The notes beneath the pieces were generated by a model. It saw nothing but the letters and a program-made list of their open reading frames with translations, searched no databases and had not been told where the DNA came from. A stretch of 64,000 nucleotides of DNA from Coffea arabica (lineage: Eukaryota > Streptophyta > Magnoliopsida > Gentianales > Rubiaceae). Positions 12,325 to 24,613 of the stretch are shown one piece after another (position 1 is the first letter of the stretch; every line of letters starts with the position of its first letter). The position numbers were made by a program, and so were the translations under genes. The DNA lies in contig NC_092320.1 of assembly GCF_036785885.1 (NCBI RefSeq), positions 10,789,557 to 10,853,556 of the forward strand. Direction: 5' to 3'.

Positions 12325-15300
12325 ATGCTAACATGCATAGCACGTTCCAAGCAACCCACGGATGATTCCGTTGATCATGAGCCCAATGGCAATCCCACTA
12401 GTAAACAAGCCATCAGAAATCTCACTTCTCAGGTGCAATCCAATTCCCAACACCCTTCATCACTAAAGAGATTCTCTCTGAAATATACTTGAACGCATAA
12501 ACTTTTTTATGTGTCCCACACATTTTCTTACGTTGATTTATGGTTCAATGGCAGATTGTTTCCTAACTTCATCTTTTTTTAAAAAAATTTATGTTTGGTT
12601 TTGAGGTGTTAAAGATCAAGGATATGGCATTGAAGGCTTCAGGGGCGTATCGTCACTGCAACCCGTGCACGACTCAGCCGGTGCAGCAGCAGCCGCGGAA
12701 GAATGGGAGCAGCAGCGGCGGCGAGTCGGACTCGGTGTTGTCCGCCTCGTCCGAGAGGTTCCGGTGGTCCTACAGGCGGACGGGGAGCTCCAACTCCAGC
12801 TCCACTGCGGGGAGGAAGGAGCTGGAGGCTAGGTTGAAAGGAATTTCCAGCGGCGAAGGAACGCCGGTATCAGCGAGTGGTCGGCGAGTCGACCCGGTGG
12901 TGTTCGTGGAAGAGAACGAGCCTAAAGAATGGGTGGCTCAGGTGGAACCCGGTGTTTTAATTACCTTTGTCTCTTTGCCACGCGGCGGCAATGATCTTAA
13001 GCGAATTCGGTTTAGGTAATTAATACTCTCTTATTTTCTACACATAATTTTATCTGAATTTTGACGGAGTTTGGTGAGATTTTTATTTTTATTTTTTTTA
13101 AAATTATTGTTCTCCTCTGGATATAGACCTCTCCATTAATGCCATGTCTTTAGTTTTCACTTTTCGCATATGATAGTAAAAAAAAAAAAAAAAAAAAACT
13201 AGTAATTTTTTTTTTTAAAAATCACAATATTTTACTTACTATTTATTTTATGGTGATATTGGCATATATCGTACATACTACATGTAATCCAAAAAGGTGA
13301 ATTATTTCTTTTCCAGAAATAAACACTAGTTGTGATAATAATTGAGTTGTCAGTGGTGACTATGATTTGGCATAATTAATTTCTTGGACCAACCTGCTGC
13401 CGAAGTTTCTATCTTGACAAAGTTGCCCTCTCGTGGATTTCATGAGCAAATGTTGCATTACTAGCCAAGAAACTGCCGCAAACCTTTTAATGCATACATT
13501 TACTTTATACTGGCCACGCTATTGAAAAGCTCTCTATTCTAGTCTTCTAATTTCACTTCTTACCTTTCCTTTCCTCCCCCCCCTTTTTTTTTTTTTGAAT
13601 CTAAAAAAATTACAGAGGGCAGAAAACTTCAAGAGTGAAAATTCTCACTTTCGCGTTCGAGTGATATGTGGGGTTATAGTTTAATTGAATGTCAAGTCAT
13701 GCCCATCATAATGTGAGACACTTTAGCGCAAGAGAACATGTATACATCAAGTAGAGAATAAAAGAGCCTAGTTATATAATGACATGGGGAATTTCTTGGA
13801 AGGATTTCTCTAATATGAGAGGGAAGCTGCGTCATTGACTTGTGTTCGTGAGTTGCCTTAAAAAGGGTTGTAAAAGATTTCTAAAAGTTCACCTAAAAAA
13901 CTTCTTCTCTTTATAGGATTGTTTATACCTTTTGCTGCTTTCCTGCATCTTGTGGATAATGCCACCCAATACAATGAATTGATCATGCATATTTTTTATG
14001 TTGAAATGGCGAACAAATGATGGCCCAATACTGGTTATTGGTAGTTTCTATCATTTCCAGCAATGTGCAAATGTCAGGTATGGTTATGGTGTAGGTGGGA
14101 AGGAAACAGGGGGTTTGGTTTTTGTTTGCCATGCAAAAAGGATACTTATTGCACTTATTACAAAAAGCAAGCGTGTTAAAAGTAAATTTTGACGCTCCAT
14201 AAAAGTGGGTTTTAATCCTCCGTTAATTTCAAACCACCAGCATTTAGCAGGGCTTGAAGCAATTATGCTCTTGAGATAATGGAAAGGCCATGAGAATATT
14301 TATAGGACTTTGGCTACTTTTCAAAGTCCACAAAGGCAAAAAAGCAACAAATTCATCAAGACTTTGGTGGGTCAGGTTTGATTGTGTTGGCCAACCTTTC
14401 ACTAGTTGTTGCAGTCTTGTCGGAAGATTGCAAATGCTTTCATTTTCCATCTTCCTCACGCGCACCGTTTGATTTGTCATCTTGTACCATTGTTGTCAAT
14501 TTGTCTGTGAAGGACTAGGATGTAGGCGTTGCAACATTTGCACTTGCGGTCGCTTACAACTGCAATTTTGACAAAATGTGAATCTGAAATTGGCTTCTAA
14601 ATAAGGGACATTACTGGGGAGCTTTCACTTTCTTGTTTGCTTAGAGTAAATACTACTATGATAAGGATGTAGCATTGTGAGATGGATGATTCATTTTCCA
14701 GGGGACCATAAAACTCTCTTCCTTTCTTGATGATGATAATGAACCCTCGTGCCACGGATATCCCAAATAACCTAATATTTTGTAAGGTTGGACATATTGT
14801 ACTAGCTTTCTGGACTTCTAATATCTCTTCATGGATTGTGACTCAATATCCAAACCCGTGAAATGACTGGCTGTTTTCTTGGTTGGCTGCTTTCGCAAAT
14901 TATGAGTCATGACCCCATTGTTTATTCACACTCTGAAAGCATCCATCCAAAGTCAAATCTATTCCCTTTCATCATCCATGCACCATGGATAGTTGTGGTT
15001 TTTTAAGTATGAATGGCGTCCTCTACTCCAAGAAATTTGTGGTGGCCTAGCTTAGTGGCCTACCACAATTAACACTGGTTGAATAAAGAATGAACTACTA
15101 CTTTGCTAGGTGTAATCTTGTTTACCATAAGAATTCAGGAAGAATAATAATAAGAACAATAAAGAAATGTAATGGCAGGTATAGGGAACAAATCACTACT
15201 TCGTCCACCACGAAAACCAATAACAAAGTAATGCAGCACAAGAAATTTCTCTTATTGATGTTTCCATTGCTATGAGTTAGGCATATACAAAATTAAAAGA

Positions 15301-16872
15301 AGAAAGACGTATTATCACTTATCTGTTGCATGGTCATGAAATCTTCTGCATCTTTAACATCAAGTTTATCCCTCAAGACAATATTTACTGCTACCTAATT
15401 TCATTGTTGCACGTCTCTTCGGGGACATCCGATAAAATATAATTTCATTGTTACGCTCGTCATCTGTGTAGCTGATAGCTTTTGATGCATCAGAATGTAT
15501 GCTTTTCACTTGTAACATGCAGATAAGCTAACTAACGTTTGCTGATATACTCTGTTCATCGGCCTGGTCAAGGCATCTGATTAAAGTTTATTATCTGCAT
15601 TAGTCGAGAAACGTTCAACAAATGGCAAGCACAAAGATGGTGGGCAGAGAACTATGAAAAGGTTATGGAGCTTTACAATGTCCAGAGGTTGAATCGCCAA
15701 GCTTTTCCTCTTCCAACACCTCCGAGATCTGAAGATGAGGTGAGCGTACTTAACCATGAGATTATGTTAAACGCTTTGGCAGTTGGATCCTGCATCATAG
15801 ACATAGTACCAATTTCAAACTGAGGACATTATGTACACTTTGTTATCCGAACATCCATTTTGTGGATTTTAGCGCATCCTCCAAGCTGCTGACTAGTATT
15901 AATCCGATTAAGCTAATCAGGTCACACAAATTAGTGACTTGCTCTTCTTAACAGTGACATTCTAATCACAAAGTGTCATTCTTTTATAGAGTTCAAAAAT
16001 TGAGTCCGTTGAAGACAGCCCCGTAACTCCACCATTGAGTAGAGAACCGCTTCCTCGTACCCTCTATCGCCCAACAGGAATGGGATACTCTTCCTCTGAT
16101 TCCCTTGAACAACATTCGGCAATATCTCGTCATAATTACGACTCTTGTGGTGTTGCATCTACTCCAAAACTCTCAAGCATAAGTGGTGCTAAGACAGAAA
16201 CATCATCAGTTGATGCCTCGATGAGGACCAGCTCATCAAGAGATGCAGATCGCTCTGGAGACATATCAATCAGCAATGTCAGTGATCTAGAAACTGAGTG
16301 GGTTGAACAGGATGAGCCAGGAGTTTACATCACTATCAGAGCACTAGCAGATGGAAGAAGAGAACTCAGACGTGTCAGATTCAGGTTTGTTCTTCTGCAT
16401 CTTTGCACACTACTGTACCTGCATACGTTTTCGAATGCATTGAAGCAGATGGTCAACAAGCTTCCTAGAGAAGAATGCTATGCTGTTGGATGGTAAAGCT
16501 TACTTATAGAAACTTACTGCCCTCACCATATGTTTGCTTAACACTTACTGAAATCTAGCAGAACACAGTTTGATAAGCGAATTCATTTGATTCAGACAAT
16601 TCAGTCATGTCTCACAGGACTTTTAGCTTCTATTGTTTAACCAACCATCTGTTTAGATGAACTTCATTTGATTCACACTGACGCATCTCAAATGAAACTA
16701 CAAGAGTCTAACCCTTTGTTTATTGTTATATTTAGGTAAATAGGGCATGCTAACTTGATTTTTTTTGCATGTATAATTCTCTGTCAAATGCAGTCGTGAA
16801 AAATTTGGGGAGATGCATGCTAGACTATGGTGGGAAGAGAACAGAGCCAGGATACATAAACAATACTTGTAA
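12325..16872 (+). CDS. BREVIS RADIX family protein (BRX-like)
   Basis: BRX proteins are plant-specific, polar membrane-associated regulators of auxin transport and vascular or root growth. Five exons join in phase: 12325-12432, 12615-13015, 15604-15739, 15990-16384 and 16794-16872, giving 372 aa. The N-terminus MLTCIARSK carries the usual Cys for membrane attachment. The conserved IKDMALK block opens exon 2. Two BRX domains follow: one at about 140-197 ([10 protein letters not shown] to [15 protein letters not shown]) split across exons 2 and 3, and one at about 318-372 ([14 protein letters not shown] to [14 protein letters not shown]) split across exons 4 and 5. Each split falls at the same RIRFS/RVRFS site, as expected from an ancient domain duplication. 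A Ser/Gly-rich linker lies at 67-125. Intron 2 is 2.6 kb and contains a retroposed U6 fragment. Which BRXL member this is cannot be decided here. Confidence 0.94.
15409..15439 (+). ncRNA. Retroposed 5' fragment of U6 snRNA
   Basis: From 15413, 26-27 bases match the 5' end of plant U6 snRNA (GTCTCTTCGGGGACATCC, then GATAAAAT) with one mismatch. The insert is flanked by a perfect 13-bp direct repeat, TAATTTCATTGTT, at 15396-15408 and 15440-15452, the signature of LINE-type retroposition. It is only a fragment, in BRX intron 2, and not a working snRNA gene. Confidence 0.75.
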
Positions 16873-17905
16873 GTTGGACGGGTTTCTACATATACCGCTG
16901 CTTGTTGCTGTTTGAGGAATGAAGAGGAGAGCTTCTGCCTGCTAGAAGGCAGCAGTATTCATTCCAAAAAAACCAGAGTCCCTCTCTGAGAAAATGGACC
17001 AAATTTCACACATGAAAGTGATGCATCATGTTAGAAGAGTTCAAGCCTTTCGACTGCAATTATATATACGCAACCTTCTGGTTGTGAGTCATTATAATCT
17101 TTTTGCTTTTCATGTTTATATTGTCTAAACTATGATGGGTGGGGAGCATCCATACCATTTGTGGGGGTCTAATTGGTATACAATTTGAGAGTCAGGAATA
17201 TTGAAGGTGCACATCAAAAAAGATGTTTATGTGGGCAAAATTTTCCATATTATCCACCCATTAATATATTTCATGTTATGAATGAATCACCCTTTATGGT
17301 CTGTAAATGTTTCATGCTATGCTTTGGGAGAATGAATCAGAGATCGAATTTGATCAATCCTCATTTTTCTTATTTTGGTTTGTTGCCTTGCATGTTGAGC
17401 AATGAGTCTTGCGGTCTTGACCATCTTCTTTTCACTAATCAAAATAGTTCACACACCCGAAGACAATAATATTTCTAAACACAATTTCAAACGCCAAAAC
17501 TACGCAAAGGCACAAGAAACAAATCATTTTTGAACTGAAATCCTAGTAAGCATAAGCATGGTGCCTCTTGAACTATGAAATCTTAAAACTAGCAAAAGGT
17601 ATTAACGCTGCAAAAAAGTTCATACTGATTAATATCCACAAGCTGTATCTAGGCAAATTCCCAAAAAAAAAAATAAATTCACCAAAGCATGCATTCTAGC
17701 AGTCATATTCACGAGAAAGAGCAAATTCCAAAGAATTATTCAATAAGCAATAAGCATGCAGTCTAGTTGTAAAATTGTATCTTGATTTAGCAGATGATAC
17801 ATAAGAAAACCGACCAACAATGGACATGCTTAAACCTCCTTGAAAGAAGTACGAATTCATAGACTTTCCAATAAACTTTGCTCAAATGGATTTATCAACA
17901 TTGTA

Positions 17906-18058
17906 CTTGTTTGGATTGTGATTTTCTGCAAAAAAGAAAAAAAAATTTTTTTACGTTTTCTGTGAATACATTTTTCAATTACATTTTTACCTCACATACA
18001 TTAAATCGTTACAATACATTTTTCTACAAAAACTTCTTGAAACGGCAATCCAAGCAGG
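17906..18058. mobile_element. MITE copy 3, best preserved ends
   Basis: A 153-bp unit with ends CTTGTTTGGATTG and CAATCCAAGCAGG in inverted orientation. Its interior carries TTTTCAATTACATTTTTACC and CACATACATTAAATCGTTAC, shared with the copies at 7637, 11218 and 31582. No clear target duplication was found. Confidence 0.6.
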
Positions 18059-18398
18059 TTAATTCTTCAAAATGACCAGCAAGAGAATTAGGAATAAAGA
18101 TTTACGAAAAGCAAAAATAGATGGGTGATATGAAGATAGTAAAAGGAGATAACATAAATATAGTTAAGGGATTTTGAGTTGGCTGGTGCTTTCTTTGTAA
18201 TCAATCCTTTGTGACAAATTAATAGTACAAGGTGTTGAAGTGGAATAATTGGAAGTCTAGGTTGGAAAGTTGCAATTAACCCAAAAAAGAGAGGCAATAA
18301 GGGTTGAGGTGGACCATTCACATTCCACCATAGCATAAAAAATGAATTAAGTAGTTCAGTTAAATCCGTTGAGGCGACATTTCACAATTTCGAAACCC

Positions 18399-18404
18399 AG
18401 AGAG

Positions 18405-18438
<34 letters not shown>
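18399..18438 (+). repeat. (GA)n microsatellite in omega-amidase leader
   Basis: About 40 bp of AG/GA dinucleotides. It lies within an 87-codon stretch without a stop that is in frame with, and upstream of, the omega-amidase ATG. Length variants would shift that upstream frame. Confidence 0.9.
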
Positions 18439-18442
<4 letters not shown>

Positions 18443-18629
18443 AGCGGCCGTCACTGCGATTCAACTGCACTCACATCCTTCAGCATTCAACTTCGCCAGC
18501 CAAAAAAATCCGAGTTGTTTTCCCTCGGCTTCTCATCTCGACAGCTCACATTTCTCTCGGAAATTTAACTCCCATTTTTCGTTTACTTTGAATTCTGGAA
18601 AATCGATCAGAACAGTTCTGCCAGCCCCA

Positions 18630-21600
18630 ATGTCAATGTGCACCATCACTTCTTCGTACAAGCCGGAGGAAGCTAGGGTTCCGCCTGCGATTCCCATCCC
18701 GAAACCTCCTATTACTAAGGCAAGCTTAGAGATTGACTAAGAAAATACTACTTGTATCCGAATTGTTTGAAATGCTTGTTTTACTATCAGTTAATTATCA
18801 TCATTTGTGTACTAAACTGTCCTACTATGATCATGTGCTTGTCGAATCTTGTGGAGTTTGTTGCTCCTTAAATTCCATTCACTTTAAGAAATTAACGTGG
18901 GTTTTGAATTATTGTCCCTAACAACTATGTTTTTAATAAATTTCAGTTCAAAATCGCTCTTTGTCAATTGCTAGTAACAGCTGACAAGGAAAGGAACATT
19001 GCCCATGCTCGGAAGGCCATAGAAGAGGCTGCAGGAAAGGGTGCTCAGCTTGTCCTTCTTCCCGTGAGTAGCAGACTTCAATTTGTTCTTGTGTTCTTTA
19101 GTTAATTCAGACTTGTGGATTATGTCTCTTTCTGGTATTACAATCTATCCTTGCCAAAATTCTCAAGCTAAAAGTTTCTTCTGATTGGGTGCTAAGATAC
19201 TACGTTGAGGAAGGCTGTCTCTCCTGTATTCTCTGGTATTAGTCAACCTGTTGTTGCATGCTTCATTAAATTGTAAAGTTGCTTGAAATGACTAGATTTT
19301 TCCCTTCTTAAAGCTGAAAAACTAGTTGGCCAAAACGGCAACACTGTCTAATCTAATCTAGGGAGGAAGCTCGACGATAGTGCATTGGTCAGTCGTGCTA
19401 CTTGTGTGGATTTATCTATAGTATCTCTTCATCCATGCCTTTGCTTCTTGTAATGTCAAAGAAAAATAGCAACCTTTTTTACCCCTCCTGTGACGTCAGG
19501 AAATATGGAATATTCCGTATTCGAATGATTATTTTCCAGTATATGCGGAGGATATAGATGCCGGCGTTGGTGCTTCTCCTTCAATTGCAATGTTGTCTGA
19601 ACTATCTGAGAGGCTCAAGATCACCATTATTGGTGGCTCCATACCTGAACGTAGTGGGGATAAATTGTATAATACTTGCTGCGTCTTTGGTGCAGATGGA
19701 AAAATTAAGGGCAAGCATCGTAAGGTCAGTCTTTACGGTTCTGGCTAATGTTATGTGTCCAATGTCCAATATAAGTCTTCAGCTTACAAACTCTGAATTC
19801 ACTGAGAAAAATGATGCTGTAATTGTTTGATTTAATAAATTATTTCAACCACACTGCATTGTTACAGATACATCTCTTTGACATTGACATTCCAGGCAGG
19901 ATGACCTTCAAAGAATCAATGACTTTTACAGCAGGGGAGAGTCCAACTATTGTGGACACAGGTTCTTTGTGCTTTCTCTTGTACTGATACAATTAAAGAA
20001 TAATTGTTTAAAGTTTGACACAGGTTTAAGAGCTCTATGCCAAATCCAGTCTGCAAACTACATTTCTTTATCTTAAGGAAGACTGTTGTTCTGTTTGCTG
20101 ATAGCTTGAGAAGTGCAAAGTTAATTGGCTTACTTTCAATAGGATACCAGTTAAATTCGGCTAATGTCAACTAATGTTTACTTGCTTGAATGAACTCATT
20201 ACTTGTGTTTCTATTTTCAATTTAGTCAAATGGAAAACCTTGGTTTTGTATGCAGAAGTTGGGCGCATTGGAATTGGGATATGCTATGACATTCGGTTTC
20301 AAGAACTGGCTGCCATATATGCAGCAAGGGGTATAATTTTAATTCTTTCTCTTACAACTGACCTATAATCAGTATTTAAAGAAAAAAAATCCAGATTTTA
20401 CCCTTAAGTTATAATTGTACTCACTTTACATGTCATTCTGCGTATCATCATGATTAATTTGTCAATAGTGCTAAAATGGGCAGGTGCTTGATATACGAAC
20501 TTTTTTTGAGATGACGTGCTGGGATTTATGTACCCAGGAAATGCCATCAGCCTTGATTTTTTATTTGAAATGGATTCAGTTTTCATTGGGAAATTACCTT
20601 TTATTGTTTCAAGTTAATTAGATGATTTTATATACACCTTCTTGGCAATTAAAAGTTTCTTAACTTTTTTAGAAGCTTGTTAAAATTATTGATCTTGCAT
20701 GTTTAAAAATACTTTGCTAGGTTATAATAGTTATATGTTGATTTTCTTCCACAGGAAAAGAGAAACAACACCGCATTTCTGGCCAATTTAATTAGCCTGG
20801 CAGTTTTTTCTACTTCAATATTCAACATCATTTACATCTTATACTGGTTAATCTGCTAGAAATGACTCTTTGAGAAAACTTATCTGTCTTTTATCTAGGT
20901 GCTCACTTGCTTTGTTATCCTGGGGCTTTCAACATGACCACTGGTCCACTGCACTGGGAGTTGTTGCAAAGGGCAAGGTAATGGAAAATTAAATGTCTTT
21001 GAATACAGGAATGTTTCATTGGCATTTGGTGTGTTCAATGTCCTGATGGATGACTTCAACTTGTTGTCCACTTCTAAGCATATGGATGTTTTCTTGAATC
21101 TTTCATGAACTAATACTCAGTATTTGTTTCTTGACCTCCAGGGCAGCAGATTGTCAGGTAATCTATGGATATCAACATAATCTCTGGTGCAATTTTTATC
21201 TGTTAAGTTTTATCTGTTGACTTATCGTCTGCCTGCCCTGATTGGACAGTTGTACGTTGCTACTTGTTCACCTGCTAGAGTGGATAATGCTAGTTATGTG
21301 GCTTGGGGGCACTCTACTGTTGTTGGGCCTGTAAGTAACTTGTAATGCCTCCTTTTCTTTTGACACTTGCGTTTGTGATAAATGTTATTTGTTCAAGTAC
21401 TCGAAAGTATGAGATCTGCCACCAATTTGCTGTGAACAAAGCCTTACAATGACATCAATTCCAGCCATGTGATGGCATTTTGTCTACTAATGTTGGCCTT
21501 GATAATTTTGAATCATTAATCGGACATAAAGTACTGTGCTAAAGAAACTTATTTTGCAGTTTGGGGAAGTGATTGCGACAACAGAACATGAAGAGGTGAT

Positions 21601-22191
21601 AGTGATAGCAGAGATTGACTATTCATTAATAGAACAGCGAAGGTAAAATGCTGAGTTTGCAGAGTTATTTAGACTTACAATTAGGCATAACTGTCTTTGG
21701 CTTTCTTTCTGTGTTTGCTTTTGCATTTATGCATGTTGTTCAAGAGATTAATAAATGCTCATATATCCTCTTGACTAAATGGTTATAGTTTGTGCTTGCT
21801 AAATGTGATTTCTGATTGACATGAAGATCAATTGGTACCATAATTTGCTTGATCTATTGATGTGAACGGTTTCTTTTTGTTACCGAGAAGGAAAGAACTT
21901 CAATATTGCTTTGATACTTTGAAATGCATGCCAAATCATTCCTCAAATCTGGAATGAAAGTAGATGCCAACTAAAAGGAAAAGAAAGAGAAACAAATGAA
22001 GCACATCCTAGCGAGCATGTGCTGCTAACGTACCACCATCTTATTTCTGTGCTCGTCTCCTGTCACTGGTATCACTCACTTGACGCATTTCGTATTTTAT
22101 ATACAGGACGTACCTTCCATTTCAGAAGCAAAGACGAGGTGATCTTTATCAGCTAGTTGACGTCCAAAGGCTAAATACAGGAAAGAGTTAA
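18630..22191 (+). CDS. Omega-amidase (NIT2-type, nitrilase superfamily)
   Basis: It hydrolyses 2-oxoglutaramate and 2-oxosuccinamate, clearing transamination products of glutamine and asparagine. Ten exons: 18630-18719, 18947-19063, 19500-19724, 19868-19961, 20256-20330, 20899-20977, 21142-21157, 21250-21330, 21560-21642 and 22107-22191. The product is 314 aa, close to the core of plant and animal omega-amidases. The catalytic triad is Glu70 (LLPEIW), Lys144 (HRKIHLFDID) and Cys185 (GICYDIRF). Intron 1 uses a GC donor (AAG then GCAAGC), and exon 7 is only 16 nt. The first ATG in the leader is 18630. Upstream, 18369-18629 stays open in frame and reads like a Ser-rich plastid transit peptide (SHFSRKFNSHFSFTL), similar to the Arabidopsis extension, but it has no ATG. 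A plastid form would need a non-AUG start or a different transcript start. Identity is very secure; the N-terminus is not. Confidence 0.94.
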
Positions 22192-23084
22192 AAAGTTCTC
22201 ATCCATTGATACAGCGGAGATCCGGTTGTAAGGAGGAATCAGTTGGAGATCTGGAGGATGCCTTGAATGCCTGGTCCCTGTAGTTCACAGGGCCACAGCA
22301 GCGTCTGCGACTTGTGATACTCATTACTGTATAGACCTTTTTGCCCTCCATCCTTGTGCCATACACTGGGATGCAAGGCTTTTTCTTGGTTTTGCTCATT
22401 GAGGTAATAGGCGGAACTCGAATTCTTGCAACAAAAGTTTGGTTAAGTCTAATGCAAATTTAGTGCGTTTGATCAGCTTGAATAACGAATATTGAAGCAT
22501 TATTGTCATTTACTTATCCACATTCCGTTGGCTTAGCAGTGGTGCGGAAATTGGAAGCTGAACGTGTCCCATGCTGCTTTAGACTCCAATTTAGGGTTTC
22601 CGGATGGCACATCCGGCCCTTTTTCTCCCCCAGATCACCGTCCTTCGCCTCTGACAAGGAAAAAAAAAAAAAAGTGAATTTACAGGTTTTGCTGCTTAAT
22701 GGTTGTTAAAATTTAATGTGTAAGGCTTTGTTCCCTTTAAAGAAGAAAGTAATTCCGCCTAACTTATGTTGGTTGTTTGCGCTCACATGCTAGCATAGAA
22801 ATGGAGACATTCGGAAAGCCTTTTCTTTTTTCTTTTTTTAAAAAAAAAATCCTTTTCCTAGCAGGAGACAAGTGGGATTTAAGAAACAAGCAAAATTTTT
22901 TAGGTTTTGAGATTCAAAATTGAACCATCCACTGTGGTTGGATATAATATAAGAGAATAGACCTGAAAAGGTGCGGCAAAGTAAAGCGAAACTGAGCAGC
23001 TCTCACGGAGGCCACCCTGTCAGTACCAGAATCACACGCACGCGCGGCAAGACCTTTCACTTCACTGTGTGTGTATATAATCCC
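22192..23084. other. Intergenic downstream of omega-amidase
   Basis: Omega-amidase 3' UTR followed by AT-rich DNA with A/T runs. No recognisable coding sequence or RNA was seen. Confidence 0.5.
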
Positions 23085-24195
23085 CGGGCGGGATAATTGC
23101 AGAAACCTCAATTGCACTCACCTCCTCTAATGTTTTGAAAATAACACTGACCTCCCCCAACTTGAATTTGGGACCTATAACTAACATAAGATGGAGTGAA
23201 TTTACTTCTATGCCCTAAGAATTTAAGGTTGTTAATAACAAATATGAGGCAAAAAAAATTAGGACAATAAACAAGTTCATGACAACTAATTCAACAAGAT
23301 TAACAATTTTTTCTTCTTTGATTGTGCACTACAAGTGTGCGTCACAAAATGGCGCCAATTGATGCTCTAGCATAGTGCCATTTTGTGAATGATAGCACTT
23401 GAGAGGATAATCCAAATCATATATTATCTGCATATAAAAGAAGCAGAAGTAAGAAAAATACGGGGGAAATAAACCTCCAGATAAGGATCCATAAGAGAAT
23501 AAATTCTAACGGTTTTGGCTAAATTCACTTCATCTTAAGCATTCATGGAACGGAAGGAGGAAGAAAGTAGAAATAAAGGTACAATATCAATAGTCATTAA
23601 AGCAATTATTAGATTGATGATGAGTAGTGTGTTGACTATGGCATTTGGTTGTTCTGACTTTGCCATTTTGGTGAATTCCATGATTTTCCCCCAGTGGCTT
23701 GACGAAGCCATTCTTTTGGCACCACTACTTCATTTTTAACTAGCAAACTAATCACCAAAAAAAAAAAAAATTACTGTTAGTGGTTTTTGAAAAGTTTCTA
23801 TGCATATTAGTGAAGGAAAATTTTTTGAGTTAGTTGTATACTTTATATGTTTTAGAATTTCAGATTTCTGAACGTTTGTTCGTTCTTTCTTCCAGTTGTT
23901 GCTGCTCCACTTATTCTCTTTGCATTTATATCCCCTTGAATTTCACTAGTTGTTTTTACCTTTTAATATTTTTTATTCTTTTAATAATACAAACTCACAA
24001 TAGGTAAAAAGGGAACAAATGGAACAATATTATTATCTCACTTCTCAAAAAACTTTCTTAATGGTATTTTCTCTGGCATGGACTGAATTTGCTACTAAAA
24101 CGTTAAGTTCAGGGGAGGTTCGTGCTATTTTCGAAACCTCAAGGGAGGTGAGTGCAACCACAAAAAACCTCAGGGGAGGTTTCTGCAATTATCCC
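23085..24195. mobile_element. Non-autonomous MULE-like element, copy A
   Basis: A 1.1-kb unit with inverted ends. The left begins GGGATAATTGCAGAAACCTC at 23090, and the right ends with its complement at 24195. A 9-bp direct repeat, TATAATCCC, flanks it at 23076-23084 and 24196-24204, with five extra bases (CGGGC) between the left repeat and the conserved end. There is no transposase frame. An inner foldback around CACAAAATGGC...GCCATTTTGTG lies at about 23345-23393. Same family as copies B to E. Confidence 0.85.
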
Positions 24196-24613
24196 TATAA
24201 TCCCCTCCTATTTTCTACATGTCAACAGGCATCAATTACCAGTTCTATGTGTCTCTCTCTCTCTCTCTCTGGTTCCTATTTAGTCCCAACATTTAAGCCG
24301 TAGCATTGGGCTTTTCAATTTCACTCTAATCTCGATATCAACTATCATTCCCTTCAAATTTTCTCTCTTTTAACCAGTTCGTAATCATCAACTACAGTAT
24401 ATGCAGCACTGTGCTCTCTTGCATTCCTGCATCAGTTTTCATGTCAAACATAATTCTGTTCTCAATCTAACATCATCACTTGCGCTTACATTTTCTTCTC
24501 TTTGTAGTTCTTTCACATGAATCTCATTTCCATCTATTAATGCCAGTTTTCTGTTTCTTCTCCTTGTAACTTTCTTCCTTTCTTCTTGTTTGTGAACATA
24601 TACATATTCAAAC

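Larger units (their letters stand above)
16873..18629. other. Intergenic between BRX and omega-amidase genes
   Basis: BRX 3' UTR comes first, then AT-rich DNA with one MITE (17906-18058). From about 18369 it becomes the omega-amidase leader, which includes a (GA)n microsatellite at 18399-18438. No other gene is recognised. Confidence 0.5.

Noticed and set aside
18369-18629. Longer omega-amidase start at 18369
   Set aside because: The codon at 18369 is TTG, not ATG, and no in-frame ATG occurs before 18630. I report the shorter protein and treat the extension as a finding.
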